Positions 15,392-16,799 of a DNA stretch of 16,799 nt are shown here, one piece after another. Source of the stretch: Bacteroidales bacterium GP1 (GTDB taxonomy: Bacteria > Bacteroidota > Bacteroidia > Bacteroidales > Muribaculaceae); contig DAAI01000031.1 of the NCBI GenBank assembly GCA_001701105.1, positions 8,563-25,361 on the forward strand, written 5' to 3'. Position numbers and translations under genes: made by a program. Numbering within the stretch: position 1 is the stretch's first letter; each line of letters opens with the position of its first letter. The notes beneath the pieces were generated by a model. The model was not told the origin of the DNA. It did no database searches and was given only the letters and a program-made list of their open reading frames with translations.

Positions 15392-16799
15392 TGTTGAGCA
15401 ATTCCGGGGATGGACACGAATAATTATCGATTCCTAAATCTATCTTTTTCAGTTCGTCAAGCGTATGGATAGCTGGGGTCACATTTTCGGGATATGGAAG
15501 ATTATGGAACGTTGAGAAGTACTCAAGACAACCATCCTTCCACCATTGGGCATCGCGGGCCTGGGTTATAAGCCGTTTATACACATCGTTCCAAAGAGCC
15601 TGATCCGGCACATACGGCTTAACTTCCTTCCACGTCCTGAGCATTTCAAGCGTATATCGCCATCCCTTTTCATAATGTCGGCATAACGCATCCCAAAGAA
15701 TTTCTCCTGATGCCAGCCGATAATCCCATGGAAGATGATGGAACCACAGCAGCAAGTTCTCCGGGCATGTAGCCGGATCTGCATAAAGACGGGAAAGTGA
15801 ATCCGGATACTGTGCGACGGCGTTGCTACCGGAGACCGACCGGTCGAATCCGATTCCTGTTGAATCAGCCTGATGATAATACTTGGGAAGCCAGTCGGGC
15901 CTGGCCCCCTCTATATCACACCAGGGTTCCGGCCCATAGTGATGCCCGAAAGCAAACAGATGATGAAGCCCCATCGGCATCATGTAATCCACCACCGCCT
16001 CTCTCGAACCCATCATCATATCCACGATCTTCGCTTTGGCCGAACTCTCAGTGACTTTCAGCTCGGCATCAACCCACTCTTCCGCAATCCGACGAGAGCT
16101 CAAATGAGGATTGCAGGCCAATCTGCCGAAAGCATAAAGGTTGGCTGCGGCAAAAGGATGAGCTACATAATTTGGAGAATCTCCGATATTTGCAACTCCC
16201 GCTATTGCCAATTGGGTATCCGGCCTAATGGTAGCGAAAAATTCCTCCCACATCGGCGCCAGGAAAGCAAGATGATTGGTGTGGCCTAAATATTCCTGTG
16301 TGATCTGAAATTCCGGCATCGACGGAGTCTGTATTAAGCCAAAGAATAATGGAGATACCGGCTCCCGGGGCTGGAAATCTATCGGACCGTTCTTAATCTG
16401 AATTATTACATTATCCTCAAATTTTCCATCGAGGGGCTGAAATTCCAAATAAGCCTGTTTTGCCCTGTCGGCATCTGCAGGAGAATAAACGAATGCGCGC
16501 CACATCACAATACCCCCGTGTTTCTTCAAAGCCTTGGCAAGCATATTGGCACCCTGCGCATGAGTGCGACCGAAATCACATGGACCAGGCTGACCTTCGG
16601 AATTGGCTTTTACCAGAAATCCACCGAAATCGGGAATCATGCTATATATCTCATCCGCTTTGGCTCGCCACCATTTAACAACCCGCTTGTCCAAAGGGTC
16701 GGATGTCGGCAAGGAATCCAATTGCATGGGAGCTGCAAAGTTGGCTGAAAGGTATGTCCTGATTCCATGTATGCGACCCGGTATGAAAATGAGGATAAG
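15381..16799 (-). CDS. GH67 alpha-glucuronidase, C-terminal part (gene runs off the right edge)
   Basis: The enzyme removes (4-O-methyl)-glucuronic acid from the ends of xylo-oligosaccharides during glucuronoxylan breakdown. The frame stays open beyond the first internal Met at 16727, through YLSANFAAP, to the window edge, giving 472 residues of a family usually about 700 long. The N-terminal domain and true start are therefore missing from the window. Counting from that Met, the catalytic candidates are Glu44 in KANSEGQPGP (general acid), Asp117 in KNGPIDFQ and Glu145 in ITQEYLG. Their spacings of 73 and 28 equal those of E292, D365 and E393 in the Cellvibrio japonicus enzyme as I recall them. 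The C-terminal helical domain follows with GLHHLFAFGHHYGPEPW and FHHLPWDYRLASG. The gene is convergent with the efflux operon and unrelated to it; its xylan-related partners should lie to the right. Confidence 0.95.
   Translation of the reverse strand, partial: LILIFIPGRIHGIRTYLSANFAAPMQLDSLPTSDPLDKRVVKWWRAKADEIYSMIPDFGGFLVKANSEGQPGPCDFGRTHAQGANMLAKALKKHGGIVMWRAFVYSPADADRAKQAYLEFQPLDGKFEDNVIIQIKNGPIDFQPREPVSPLFFGLIQTPSMPEFQITQEYLGHTNHLAFLAPMWEEFFATIRPDTQLAIAGVANIGDSPNYVAHPFAAANLYAFGRLACNPHLSSRRIAEEWVDAELKVTESSAKAKIVDMMMGSREAVVDYMMPMGLHHLFAFGHHYGPEPWCDIEGARPDWLPKYYHQADSTGIGFDRSVSGSNAVAQYPDSLSRLYADPATCPENLLLWFHHLPWDYRLASGEILWDALCRHYEKGWRYTLEMLRTWKEVKPYVPDQALWNDVYKRLITQARDAQWWKDGCLEYFSTFHNLPYPENVTPAIHTLDELKKIDLGIDNYSCPSPELLNSLR

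Noticed and set aside
1..16799. CRISPR array, tRNA, rRNA, insertion sequence, phage or toxin-antitoxin genes
   Set aside because: I looked for regularly spaced repeats, cloverleaf-like segments, transposase motifs and small gene pairs on both strands and saw none. Almost all of the window is filled by recognised or tightly packed genes.

Overview
The window looks like a chromosomal segment of a member of the Bacteroidales, most likely a gut Muribaculaceae- or Bacteroides-like anaerobe. This rests on three things: several lipoproteins with short signal peptides ending in T-S-C or S-G-C, promoter elements of the Bacteroidetes type (TAnnTTTG with an upstream TTTG), and few clear Shine-Dalgarno sites. 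The species cannot be fixed from the sequence alone.

Layout. (1) Positions 1-3141, minus strand: a compact operon read from right to left, with a DacB/PBP4-type D-Ala-D-Ala carboxypeptidase, a small unrecognised protein, the 16S rRNA methyltransferase RsmI, a coiled-coil lipoprotein, and what is probably the start of another exported protein at the window edge. (2) Positions 3290-7240, plus strand: an AI-2E/PerM-family membrane protein overlapping a Kef-type cation:proton antiporter, then a small unrecognised lipoprotein. A 148-bp divergent promoter region separates blocks 1 and 2. (3) Positions 7266-15245: an AraC-family regulator on the minus strand, divergent from a four-gene efflux operon on the plus strand: RND periplasmic adaptor, RND inner-membrane pump, TolC-like outer-membrane factor and MATE transporter. 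All junctions in the operon are overlapping or 3 nt apart. (4) Positions 15381-16799, minus strand: the C-terminal two thirds of a GH67 alpha-glucuronidase, cut by the window end.

How they work together. Block 1 combines peptidoglycan maturation, ribosome modification and envelope proteins. Block 2 looks like ion homeostasis and membrane transport. Block 3 is a self-contained, probably inducible drug or toxic-compound export module. Its 146-bp control region carries two direct repeats exactly 21 bp apart next to a -7 box that lacks a -33 partner, and a third copy 52 bp away over the regulator's own start. This is the layout expected for an AraC-type activator that also represses itself. Block 4 belongs to glucuronoxylan (hemicellulose) breakdown and is unrelated to the efflux genes.

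I see no CRISPR array, tRNA, rRNA, insertion sequence or phage gene. I found no clearly new multi-gene system. The regulatory architecture at 8091-8204 is the most informative non-coding signal.
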